From: Armatimonadota bacterium
GTDB taxonomy: Bacteria > Armatimonadota > Fimbriimonadia > Fimbriimonadales > ATM1
NCBI GenBank assembly: GCA_003695835.1
Contig: RFHN01000194.1
Coordinates: forward strand, 1 to 6,424
Reading direction: 5' to 3'
DNA: 6,424 nucleotides
The notes below the pieces were generated by a model, which ran no database searches, was not told the origin of the DNA, and saw nothing but the letters and a program-made list of their open reading frames with translations. The translations under genes were made by a program, and so were the position numbers. Each line of letters begins with the position of its first letter. Within the stretch, counting starts at the first letter, position 1. Positions 1 to 6,367 of the stretch are shown in pieces.

Positions 1-2497
1 CCCCATGGCCGTGGAGCTCTGCAAGGTGAGCCTCTGGATGGAGGCCATCGAACCGGGCCGGCCGTTGTCCTTCCTCGACAGCCACATCCAGTGCGGCAAC
101 GCCCTGCTCGGCGCGACGCCCGCGCTCATGGCCCGCGGCATCCCCGACGACGCCTTCAAGCCCATCGAGGGGGACGACAAGGAAGTCGCCAAGCGGCTGA
201 AGAAGCGCAACCGCAAGGCCCGCAAGGACGCCGAGGTCGGCCAGGAGACGATGTTCGCCATCTTCGATGCGACGGTGTCCGCCGATCACAAGGCGGTGGC
301 CGAGCGGGTCGAGAGCGTTGAGAAGGCCGCGGACGACAACATCGCCGCCGTCCGCGACAAGGAGCGTCGCTGGGACCGGCTGTCCCGCTCGCCGGGGTTC
401 AAGGACGCCTGGTTTCGCGCCGACGCCTGGTGCGCCGCGTTTGTCTGGCCCAAGCAGCCCGGCGACCTCGAGAACGCCGCCATCACGCACGACACCTGGC
501 TGCGCATCGAGAAGGACGTGACCGCTGCGGGTCCCGTGACCCGCAAGACGGTGCGGGAGCTTGCGCGCCAGTACTGTTTCTTCCACTGGCACCTCGCGTT
601 CCCCACAGTGTTCGGCGAGGTCAAGTCGGATATCAAGGAGAACGATGTCATTGGCTGCACAGATGGCTTTGATGCCATTCTTGGCAATCCACCATGGGAA
701 GCTGAGGAACTCGTCGAGAAAGAGTACTTTTCAGTTTCCGCGCCTGCCATCGCACAAGCTCGCACGAAATCTCGCCGGGCCGCGTTGATTGCGGAGTTAG
801 AGCACTCGCATCCGGAACTCTACCGGGAATGGATGGCGACTCGACGCGCGTACTCCGCCCGAACCCTGTTCGGGCGGTCGGCCGGCCTTCAGCCTATCGG
901 TGGCCGAGGGAAGCTGAACACCTACCGCCTGTTCGGAGAACTCGCCGCGAATCTAGTTGGACCTGAGGGTTGGACCGGACTCATTCTGAAGTCAGGCATC
1001 ATCAATGCGCAGGACAGTGTCCCGCTGTTTGCATCATGGATTCGCGCCAACCGTGTTGTATCAGCATTCGACTTCATCAACCGAAAGCAACTCTTCCCAA
1101 ATGTGGTCGCCAACGAGAGATTCTGCCTTCTGACCCTTAGACAATCTGGAGGGGCTGAGTCGAAGGCTCGATATCTGTTCGGGCTCGAACTCCCCAGCGA
1201 GATACGGCAACGAGAGTACCTGGAGATGTCTGGCACAGACGTAGCAGCAATGAATCCCAACGACCTAAGCGTCCCCCCGGTCAGTTCCTCGACAAACCTG
1301 CGACTGCTCATCGCAATCCATCGGCGTCACGGAATTTTGCGGGACACGGATGGTGCAGAGAACCCCTGGCGTGTCCACTACACTCAGGGGCACCTCAACT
1401 CGGCGGCTGGCTCAAGGTTGTTCAAGGACTTCACCGCCGAGTTCTTTGCCGGCTGCGGACTTGACACCAGGCCTTGTTCTATCCTTTCCGCTGACGGAAC
1501 CGTCGGTGGCGAGTACCTTCCGCTATACGAGGGCAAGTTCATTGGCCAGATGAACCATCGATTCGGAACCTTTCATGGGGTTGCCGAGCAGCGGCGGTTC
1601 GGTGTGAAGGCCGAGCCCTTAGACCCGACGCCGGAACAGTTAGCCGACCCCTGGTACGAAGTCGAGCCGCGCTACTGGCTGCCACGACGGACGGCAGAGC
1701 ATCTCTTCGAGGAGAAGAAGACGCTTCATCCGTGGCTCTTCGCGTTTCGAGACGTCTGCAGAGCGATTGTGGACGCGCGAACCGTCCAAGCATGTGTGCT
1801 TCCACGCTATCCATGTGTGGATGGCGCGCCTCTTCTTGTCTTCGCCGACCAGTCGGCGATTGCTGCCCGCCATGCCCTCCTCTTCAACGCAAGTTGGGCG
1901 AGCTTCGTGTTCGATTTCGCTGCACGGCAGAAGATCCCCGGGGCTCATTTGACGAAGGCTATCGCCTACCAGCTACCTATGGCCCCACCGTCGGCATTCG
2001 AGAAGCTCTTCCTGCCCCCCGACAATTTCGCTGGCTTCATCCTGCCTCGTGCACTCGAATGTACTTACGTAACTTGGAGCCTGAAGGGACTCGCGCAAGC
2101 GCTCGGGCACCCGAACGCACCGTTCCGTTGGGACGATGAGCGCCGCTTCCTCTTGCGCTGCGAGCTAGACGCCGCGTTCTTCCACCTCTACCTGGGCACC
2201 CCCGCCGAGTGGCGCGAGGCGGGTTCGCCCGAGCTGCTTAAGGCCTTCTCCACGCCCCGCGACGCCGTGAACCACATCATGGAGACCTTCCCCATCGTCA
2301 AGCGCAAGGACGTCGCCAGGCACGGCGACTACCGCACCAAGCTGCAGATCCTCGACATCTACGACCGTATGCAGCGCGCCATCGACACCGGCCAGCCCTA
2401 CCAGACCGTGCTCGATCCCCCACCCGCGCACCCGAGCCTGGCCCACCCGGAGAGCACGCGGCCACAGTGGGCCCGGCGAGCGGAGCCGAAACCATGA
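1..2497 (+). CDS. Eco57I-type N6-adenine DNA methyltransferase, 5' partial (DrmMI-like candidate)
   Basis: This is the C-terminal ~831 residues of a large adenine-N6 DNA methylase, which would methylate host DNA in a restriction or defence system. The first ATG (base 5) is not a real start: the frame is open to the left edge and the opening residues PMAVELCKVSLW match the internal motif that follows the SAM-binding site in this family. Counting from that Met, catalytic motif IV is NPPW at residues 228-231, in the usual setting FDAILGNPPWE. A charged segment (about 45-190) separates the two motifs. LNTYRLFGELA at 304-314 and FDFINRKQLFPNV at 355-367 are typical of type IIG/ISP-like methylases. 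The region to about 700 would include the target-recognition part, and a conserved-looking tail, TFPIVKRKD, starts at 761. Codon third positions are strongly GC-rich at both ends but mixed between roughly bases 625 and 2090. The stop overlaps the darT start. Methylase identity is firm. DISARM DrmMI is one possibility; a type IIG-like or BREX-related enzyme is the alternative. Confidence 0.88.
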   Translation, partial: PMAVELCKVSLWMEAIEPGRPLSFLDSHIQCGNALLGATPALMARGIPDDAFKPIEGDDKEVAKRLKKRNRKARKDAEVGQETMFAIFDATVSADHKAVAERVESVEKAADDNIAAVRDKERRWDRLSRSPGFKDAWFRADAWCAAFVWPKQPGDLENAAITHDTWLRIEKDVTAAGPVTRKTVRELARQYCFFHWHLAFPTVFGEVKSDIKENDVIGCTDGFDAILGNPPWEAEELVEKEYFSVSAPAIAQARTKSRRAALIAELEHSHPELYREWMATRRAYSARTLFGRSAGLQPIGGRGKLNTYRLFGELAANLVGPEGWTGLILKSGIINAQDSVPLFASWIRANRVVSAFDFINRKQLFPNVVANERFCLLTLRQSGGAESKARYLFGLELPSEIRQREYLEMSGTDVAAMNPNDLSVPPVSSSTNLRLLIAIHRRHGILRDTDGAENPWRVHYTQGHLNSAAGSRLFKDFTAEFFAGCGLDTRPCSILSADGTVGGEYLPLYEGKFIGQMNHRFGTFHGVAEQRRFGVKAEPLDPTPEQLADPWYEVEPRYWLPRRTAEHLFEEKKTLHPWLFAFRDVCRAIVDARTVQACVLPRYPCVDGAPLLVFADQSAIAARHALLFNASWASFVFDFAARQKIPGAHLTKAIAYQLPMAPPSAFEKLFLPPDNFAGFILPRALECTYVTWSLKGLAQALGHPNAPFRWDDERRFLLRCELDAAFFHLYLGTPAEWREAGSPELLKAFSTPRDAVNHIMETFPIVKRKDVARHGDYRTKLQILDIYDRMQRAIDTGQPYQTVLDPPPAHPSLAHPESTRPQWARRAEPKP
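2482..2497 (+). promoter_or_regulatory. Shine-Dalgarno and ATGA start/stop overlap, methylase to darT
   Basis: GGAG (2482-2485) sits 8 bases before the ATG at 2494, and the methylase stop TGA (2495-2497) shares bases with that ATG. This decides the darT start and suggests translational coupling, so that toxin output depends on translation of the methylase. Confidence 0.7.
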
Positions 2498-3135
2498 CCG
2501 TGCCGCCGCGGCCGAAAATCTACCATATCGTCCACGTAGACCGGCTGGCGTCCATCCTGACGGACGGGTTCTTGTGGTCGGATGCCGAGGTCGCCCGGCG
2601 CGGCGCTCCCGGCACGACCATCGGTATGTCCACGATCAAACATCGGCGCCTGAATAAGCTGACGCTGACCAGCCATCCGGGACTCTACGTGGGCGAGTGC
2701 GTGCCCTTCTACTTCTGTCCCCGCTCGGTGATGCTGTACCTCATCAAGTTGCGCAACCATTCCGAGCTGAGCTACCGGGGAGGACAGGAACCGATCGTCC
2801 ACCTCGAAGCAGACTTGCACGCCACCGTGCAGTGGGCGAACGACAATGGACGGCGCTGGGCATTTACCCTGTCCAACGCTGGTTCGTACTACTTCGAGGA
2901 CCGTGCCGACCTACAGGACCTGTGCGACGTCGATTGGGACGCTGTCAGCGCTCGGGACTGGCGCGACTGCAAGGAGGGCAAGCAGGCGGAGTTCTTGGTA
3001 GAGCACTGCTTTCCCTGGCGCCTGGTGGAGCGCGTTGGTGTTTGTTCGCAGGGGATCCTCGGCCGCGTGCAGCACTCGCTTGCATCGGCACAGCACGTAC
3101 CCCGCCTGGAGGTTCGCAATGACTGGTACTACTGA
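2494..3135 (+). CDS. darT: DarT, DNA ADP-ribosyltransferase toxin (DUF4433)
   Basis: The 213-residue protein matches DarT in length and along its whole course. DarT uses NAD+ to ADP-ribosylate thymidine in single-stranded DNA, which blocks replication and aborts phage infection. Visible signatures are IYHIVHVDRL (9-18; H11 matches the NAD-contacting His), the RR at 51-52 (R51 aligns with the catalytic-site Arg of Thermus DarT), VPFYFCPRSVML (70-81), GGQEPIVHL (96-104), KQAEFLVE (163-170; E166 is the expected catalytic Glu), FPW (173-175), VCSQ (183-186) and the family ending DWYY (210-213). All key residues are present, so it should be active. The ATG at 2494 is preferred over the in-frame GTG at 2467: it gives the family-like N-terminus, has GGAG at 2482-2485, and overlaps the methylase stop as ATGA. 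The antitoxin gene follows after 24 bases. Identification is very secure; the exact target sequence cannot be read from the gene. Confidence 0.95.
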   Translation: MTVPPRPKIYHIVHVDRLASILTDGFLWSDAEVARRGAPGTTIGMSTIKHRRLNKLTLTSHPGLYVGECVPFYFCPRSVMLYLIKLRNHSELSYRGGQEPIVHLEADLHATVQWANDNGRRWAFTLSNAGSYYFEDRADLQDLCDVDWDAVSARDWRDCKEGKQAEFLVEHCFPWRLVERVGVCSQGILGRVQHSLASAQHVPRLEVRNDWYY

Positions 3136-3159
3136 TCCGATGCACCGCGAGGGGAAAGC

Positions 3160-4236
3160 ATGATCGAGTACCGCACCGGCAATATCCTCGAATGCGAGGC
3201 CGACGCCCTGGTCAACACGGTCAACTGCGTCGGGGTCATGGGACGCGGCATCGCGCTCCAGTTCAAAAAGGCCTTTCCAGAGAATTTCGAGGCCTACCGG
3301 CAGGCGTGCAAGCGCGAGGAGGTGCAGCCCGGTCGGATGTTCGTGTTCGAGACCGGGCGGCTCGTGCCACCGCGGTACATCATCAACTTCCCGACCAAGC
3401 GTCACTGGCGGGGCAAGAGCCGAATCGAGGATATCGAGGCGGGGCTCGACGCGCTCGTGGCCGTCGTGCGCCAACGGGGCATCCGAAGCATCGCGATTCC
3501 GCCGCTCGGAAGCGGGCTGGGCGGGCTTCATTGGCCCGACGTCAAGCGCCGGATCGCAGAGGCGCTGGGCCACCTCGACGGCGTCGAGGTGTTCGTCTAC
3601 GAACCCCGGGGCGCCCCCGAGGCCGAGGTGATGGCGCGTACGCGGGAGGTTCCACGAATGACCCCTGGCCGGGCGGCGCTCGTCGCGCTGATGCACCGCT
3701 ACCTGGGCGGACTGTTGGATCCCTCCGTGACCCTACTCGAGATCCACAAGCTGATGTACTTCGCTCAGGAGGCAGGGGAGCCGCTTCGATTGCGCTTCAA
3801 CAAGGCGCTCTACGGCCCCTACGCGGCGAACCTTCGGCACGTCTTGAACGCGATCGAAGCGCACATGACCGTCGGGTATGCCGACGGCGGAGATCGTCCT
3901 GACAAGGAGATCCGACTCGTTCCGGGGGCCTATGAGGAGGCGGCGCGCTTCCTTGCGCCGGACGAGCACCGCTCCACGCGCGCACGCCTGGACCGCGTGG
4001 CGGATCTCATCGAGGGGTTCGAATCGCCGTTCGGCCTCGAGCTGCTCTCGTCCGCACACTGGCTCCTGCAACATGAGGCCGTGCCACGCGAGCGGCTGGT
4101 GGAAGCGATGCACGCGTGGAACGAGCGCAAACGGGTATTCACGCCTCGCCAGATCGGGATCGCAGCCAGCCGCCTGCAGAAGCAGCGTTGGCTGAGCCCG
4201 CCCACCGCTCCAGACTCTCAGAACGCGACCCCATGA
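3160..4236 (+). CDS. darG: DarG, macrodomain DNA ADP-ribosylglycohydrolase antitoxin
   Basis: A 358-residue two-domain antitoxin to DarT. The N-terminal macrodomain (about 1-150) removes ADP-ribose from thymidine in DNA: it shows GNILECEADALVN (7-19), NCVGVMGRGIA (22-32), and NFPTKRHWR (76-84) with K80 at the position of the known catalytic Lys, then GSGLGGL (117-123) and VFVYEP (144-149). After a short linker, the C-terminal domain (about 167-350) carries IHKLMYFAQEAGEPLRL (195-211) and LYGPYAANLRHVLNAIEAH, conserved in DarG proteins and thought to bind and neutralise DarT directly. The HKLMYFAQ...YGP pattern also recalls DUF4065/Panacea antitoxin domains, which is only a motif-level impression. 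A clear Shine-Dalgarno sequence, GAGGGG (3149-3154), lies 5 bases before the ATG, stronger than that of the toxin gene, as expected if antitoxin is made in excess. The stop overlaps the next start codon. The gene appears intact. Confidence 0.95.
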   Translation: MIEYRTGNILECEADALVNTVNCVGVMGRGIALQFKKAFPENFEAYRQACKREEVQPGRMFVFETGRLVPPRYIINFPTKRHWRGKSRIEDIEAGLDALVAVVRQRGIRSIAIPPLGSGLGGLHWPDVKRRIAEALGHLDGVEVFVYEPRGAPEAEVMARTREVPRMTPGRAALVALMHRYLGGLLDPSVTLLEIHKLMYFAQEAGEPLRLRFNKALYGPYAANLRHVLNAIEAHMTVGYADGGDRPDKEIRLVPGAYEEAARFLAPDEHRSTRARLDRVADLIEGFESPFGLELLSSAHWLLQHEAVPRERLVEAMHAWNERKRVFTPRQIGIAASRLQKQRWLSPPTAPDSQNATP

Positions 4237-4406
4237 CCACGATCAGCAACACCTTCCGCACGGGGGAGCCCAGCCTTGCGGACCTGCTGGGTGGCATCCA
4301 CTCCGGCGACGTCCAGCTCCCGGACTTCCAGCGGGGGTGGGTCTGGGATGACGACCACATCCGGCGCGGTGATGATCGTCTAGGGCTGACGCGGAGGGCG
4401 GAATGA
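4233..4406 (+). pseudogene. Truncated DUF262 gene, N-terminal fragment only
   Basis: The reading frame begins at an ATG overlapping the darG stop (ATGA, 4233-4236) and encodes 57 residues. The first 44 look like the start of a DUF262 (GmrS/ParB-like) protein: SLADLLGGIHSGDVQLPDFQRGWVW is broken up as SLADLL (14-19), GDVQLPDFQRGWVWDDDHIR (25-44). Family members normally continue with about ten residues leading to a YPIGAVM-type segment and then a DGQQR motif. Here the frame turns into unrelated residues and ends at 4404-4406. One base out of frame, positions 4363-4380 read GAVMIV, as if a stretch of about 35 bases had been lost (possibly at a short CGG repeat), followed by a second junction near 4380. 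No DGQQR motif or nuclease domain remains, so activity is unlikely. It may survive as a translated leader, because its stop overlaps the next gene's ATG. The identity of the fragment is strong; the deletion history is inferred. Confidence 0.75.
4393..4406 (+). promoter_or_regulatory. Shine-Dalgarno and ATGA overlap before the full-length DUF262 gene
   Basis: GGAGGG (4393-4398) lies 4 bases upstream of the ATG at 4403. The stop of the truncated DUF262 frame (TGA, 4404-4406) overlaps it. This supports 4403 as the start and keeps the gene translationally linked to darG through the 57-codon fragment. Confidence 0.65.
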
Positions 4407-6058
4407 AGCGCGGCGACATGAAGATGATAAGCGTCTCGAAGCTGCACACGATGCTCGAGGAGCGCATGTTTGCGGTGCCGAAGTTGCAGCGAGAGTTCGT
4501 CTGGGACGGCAACCGTGCGGCGAAGCTACTCGACAGCATGTACAGGCAGATGCCGATCGGCTCGCTTGTCGTATGGCCGACAACAGCATCGCGGCGCTAC
4601 CTGCTTCGAAAGGACCTCCACGTACTTCCGCCGCCGCAGAGCCACGCGAAGAAGATCTGGTTCTTGATTGACGGGCAGCAGCGCCTGTCCGTGCTGTACC
4701 AAGCACTCAAGGGGGAGAGGAAGCCAACGACCCGAGGGCGCTTCGTCGACTTCTCTCGGCTCTGTTTTCGACTTTCGGTGCCGAAAGGAGACAGTCAGAC
4801 GTCACGGTTCGTGTACCGGAAGCCGATCGATGGCGAGTATCTGTCGGTGCAGGACATCCTGCACCCCCGATGGCGCTCGCTATTGTCCTACTTGGGCAGC
4901 CAGAAAATCGGACGGGTCAAACAGTGTCGCGAGCGCCTGCTCAAGTATCATGTGCCGGTCTTGTTCGTCATGACGAACAGCATCGACCAGGTTCGAGAGT
5001 TCTTTATTCGAATCAACTCGCTTGGGACGCCTGTTCGGTCGGCGGATCGCGCGTTCGCGAGGGCATCGTCCATCGATCTCCGGAAGATGGCGCGGGAGAC
5101 GCAGCACCAGCTTCCCCCCGAGTTTCGCGAGTTGCCCGACGAGACGATTCTCCAAGCGTTCGCATTCGTCGCCGGCAAATCGTCCGACGTTGGCGCGGGT
5201 GCTTATGAGGCCGCGATTCGACAGTGGGAGAAGGCGGCCCAAACGGAAAAGGGTGCAGTCAAAAAGCTCGCGAGGCGGTGGGCAGACTTGAGCCGCGCGA
5301 TGGGCAAGGCCGTCGACTACCTCAAGACCCGCTTTTCGGTGCTCAGCGAAGCGTTCCTGCCATCTGCGAACATGGTGGCGACGCTGTCAGTGTTCTTCTA
5401 TCACCAGAAAGCGCAGCCGTCGCCGATCCAGGCGAAGGAGATCAAGAAGTGGTTCTGGGCGACCGGCGTGTGTCAGAGGTACTCAGGGCGCGGATACCGC
5501 GAGAACGTCAAGAAGGACGTGGAGTTCTTCAAGCGGCTCGCCACGAAGGGGACCGCTCGGTTTGCCAAGCCGGACCCGATCGACCTCAACGAGCTTAGGT
5601 CCGCGCAATATGCCCGAAGCACGAGCTTGGCTAACGCGTTCCTTTGCCTGCTAGCCTCGCGAGGGCCGGTCTACATCGAAAACGGGCAGCCGATTCCACA
5701 GTCCGTGTACGCGAGCCGCGCGAACCGAAAGAACCAGCATCACATCTATCCGCGCGCACTACTTGCGTCCAAGGGGGTTAAACACCGGCAGTACAACACG
5801 ATCGTGAACATCTGCTTGCTGGCCGAAGAGGAGAACAAGCGGTTCGGATCAAAGCGTCCGAGCAGCTACCTCAAGCCCTATCGCGGGCGCCGCCACTTTG
5901 CCAACGCGATGAGGATTCATCTCATCCCTCACGGCCCCCGCGCTGCCGTGTGGCGCGGCGCAGTCAAGCAGTCCTACAAGGAGTTCCAGCAAGAGCGCAT
6001 GCAGCTCATACGTAAGGCTTTCGAGCTGGAGGCCGGAATGCGGCTGTTCACGCGCTAG
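4403..6058 (+). CDS. DUF262 protein with C-terminal HNH-type nuclease domain (GmrSD/SspE-like)
   Basis: A 551-residue protein of the DUF262 type, whose relatives include the modification-dependent restriction enzyme GmrSD and the SspE nuclease. The N-terminal ParB/sulfiredoxin-like domain shows VPKLQREFVWD (25-35), MPIGSLVVW (50-58), the nucleotide-handling motif IDGQQRLSVLYQAL (89-102) and FFIRINSLGTP (200-210), all at usual spacing. A helical middle follows (about 240-400). The C-terminus carries an HNH-like module: NQHHIYPRALL (444-454), YNTIVNICLL (464-473) with N469, and N478 before KRPSSYL (484-490). This corresponds to the DUF1524/GmrD-type nuclease pattern. All motifs seem intact, so it probably cuts DNA, perhaps gated by a nucleotide and by the modification state of the target. 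The chosen ATG has GGAGGG at 4393-4398 and overlaps the stop of the preceding fragment; ATGs at 4418 and 4424 are weaker alternatives. Third-position GC bias looks lower than in darT or darG, suggesting a separate origin. The family call is firm; the substrate is unknown. Confidence 0.88.
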   Translation: MKRGDMKMISVSKLHTMLEERMFAVPKLQREFVWDGNRAAKLLDSMYRQMPIGSLVVWPTTASRRYLLRKDLHVLPPPQSHAKKIWFLIDGQQRLSVLYQALKGERKPTTRGRFVDFSRLCFRLSVPKGDSQTSRFVYRKPIDGEYLSVQDILHPRWRSLLSYLGSQKIGRVKQCRERLLKYHVPVLFVMTNSIDQVREFFIRINSLGTPVRSADRAFARASSIDLRKMARETQHQLPPEFRELPDETILQAFAFVAGKSSDVGAGAYEAAIRQWEKAAQTEKGAVKKLARRWADLSRAMGKAVDYLKTRFSVLSEAFLPSANMVATLSVFFYHQKAQPSPIQAKEIKKWFWATGVCQRYSGRGYRENVKKDVEFFKRLATKGTARFAKPDPIDLNELRSAQYARSTSLANAFLCLLASRGPVYIENGQPIPQSVYASRANRKNQHHIYPRALLASKGVKHRQYNTIVNICLLAEEENKRFGSKRPSSYLKPYRGRRHFANAMRIHLIPHGPRAAVWRGAVKQSYKEFQQERMQLIRKAFELEAGMRLFTR

Positions 6059-6062
6059 GGAG

Positions 6063-6109
6063 AAGGAGAGCAGGCGCCGTGGAGATCCATGACCCGCGTA
6101 CGATCGTGC
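6063..6109 (+). pseudogene. Possible start of a further operon gene, cut by an IS3 end
   Basis: Immediately after the DUF262 stop there is a strong Shine-Dalgarno-like AAGGAG (6063-6068), then 10 bases, then a GTG at 6079. The frame reads VEIHDPRTIVL before running into the terminal repeat of the IS3 remnant at 6110, and it meets a stop inside the element at 6139-6141. A new coding start directly behind the last operon gene is the likeliest explanation, with only about 11 codons left. An ATG at 6089 in another frame is an alternative start. I do not recognise the product, and the fragment is too short to be certain it was a gene. Confidence 0.3.
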
Positions 6110-6136
6110 TGGAGTTGCCCCGATTTGATGGACAGG
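6110..6136 (-). repeat. IS3-family terminal inverted repeat (transposase-distal end)
   Basis: The + strand begins TGGAGTTGCCCCGATTTG at 6110 and continues to about GGACAGG at 6136. It starts with the TG typical of IS3-family ends and has a TGCCCC...GATGGACA pattern familiar from such repeats. It lies exactly where the end of the element should be, just past the 3' end of the transposase homology. The partner repeat is absent from the window, so the boundary is inferred from one end only; TG at 6107 is an alternative outer end. Confidence 0.55.
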
Positions 6137-6367
6137 TATAGGTGCTACGCGCTCTCAACTCGTATTCGAGTGGCGCAGCGTAGTCAAGATACGAATGGCG
6201 TCGTCGGACGTCGTAGTAGTTCTCGATGTGGTCGGCGATGGCCGCGCGTGTTTGCGCTCTGCTCGCGAGCGGCGCGCAGCTCAGCAACTCCTTTTCGAGC
6301 GTGGCGAACACGCTCTCGGCGACGGCGTTGGACACCGCTGTCGAATGCACCCGATGCGGAGGCTGAG

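Larger units (their letters stand above)
6048..6350 (-). pseudogene. IS3-family transposase (OrfB) C-terminal remnant
   Basis: On the minus strand the frame carries the last part of a DDE integrase-type transposase: SNAVAESVFATLEKELL, followed by a TRAAIADHIENYYDVRRRHSYL region and PLEYEL. The E in AVAES is the catalytic Glu of the DDE triad, and the YYDVRRRHSYL stretch is the hallmark of IS3-family OrfB. The two catalytic aspartates and all upstream parts are missing, since recognisable homology stops near 6345-6350, where unrelated sequence takes over. At the 3' end, family-like residues run into the terminal repeat (about 6110-6136), and the frame then reads out of the element to a stop at 6048-6050, overlapping the end of the DUF262 gene. 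No orfA and no second inverted repeat are present. The element is a dead fragment, about 240 bases long (6110 to about 6350). Confidence 0.85.

Noticed and set aside
5..7. ATG at base 5 as the true start of the methylase
   Set aside because: The frame is open to the window edge, and the residues around this Met are the internal (N)PMAVEL segment that normally follows several hundred residues of methylase. The gene starts upstream.
286..765. Minus-strand open frame of 159 codons inside the methylase gene
   Set aside because: Low-complexity Ser/Arg/Ala-rich shadow of the methylase coding strand, with no family motif and no ribosome-binding context.
2467..2493. GTG at 2467 as the darT start
   Set aside because: It would add nine residues unlike DarT N-termini and a 31-base overlap with the methylase. 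The ATG at 2494 has a GGAG at good spacing and an ATGA overlap.
2911..3696. Minus-strand open frame of 261 codons across darT and darG
   Set aside because: It lies antisense to two securely identified genes, has no recognisable domain and is explained by the GC-rich codon structure of the + strand genes.
4116..4232. Extension of the truncated DUF262 frame upstream to an ATG at 4116
   Set aside because: This would overlap darG by 120 bases and adds residues that are an out-of-frame reading of darG. The DUF262-like sequence starts right after the ATG at 4233.
6145..6183. Imperfect hairpin (CTACGC...GCGTAG around ACTCG-TATT-CGAGT) as an operon terminator
   Set aside because: The stem is interrupted by internal loops of 6-7 bases, has no following T-run, and lies in the coding part of the IS3 transposase. 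It may be chance or part of the IS, so it was not called a terminator.
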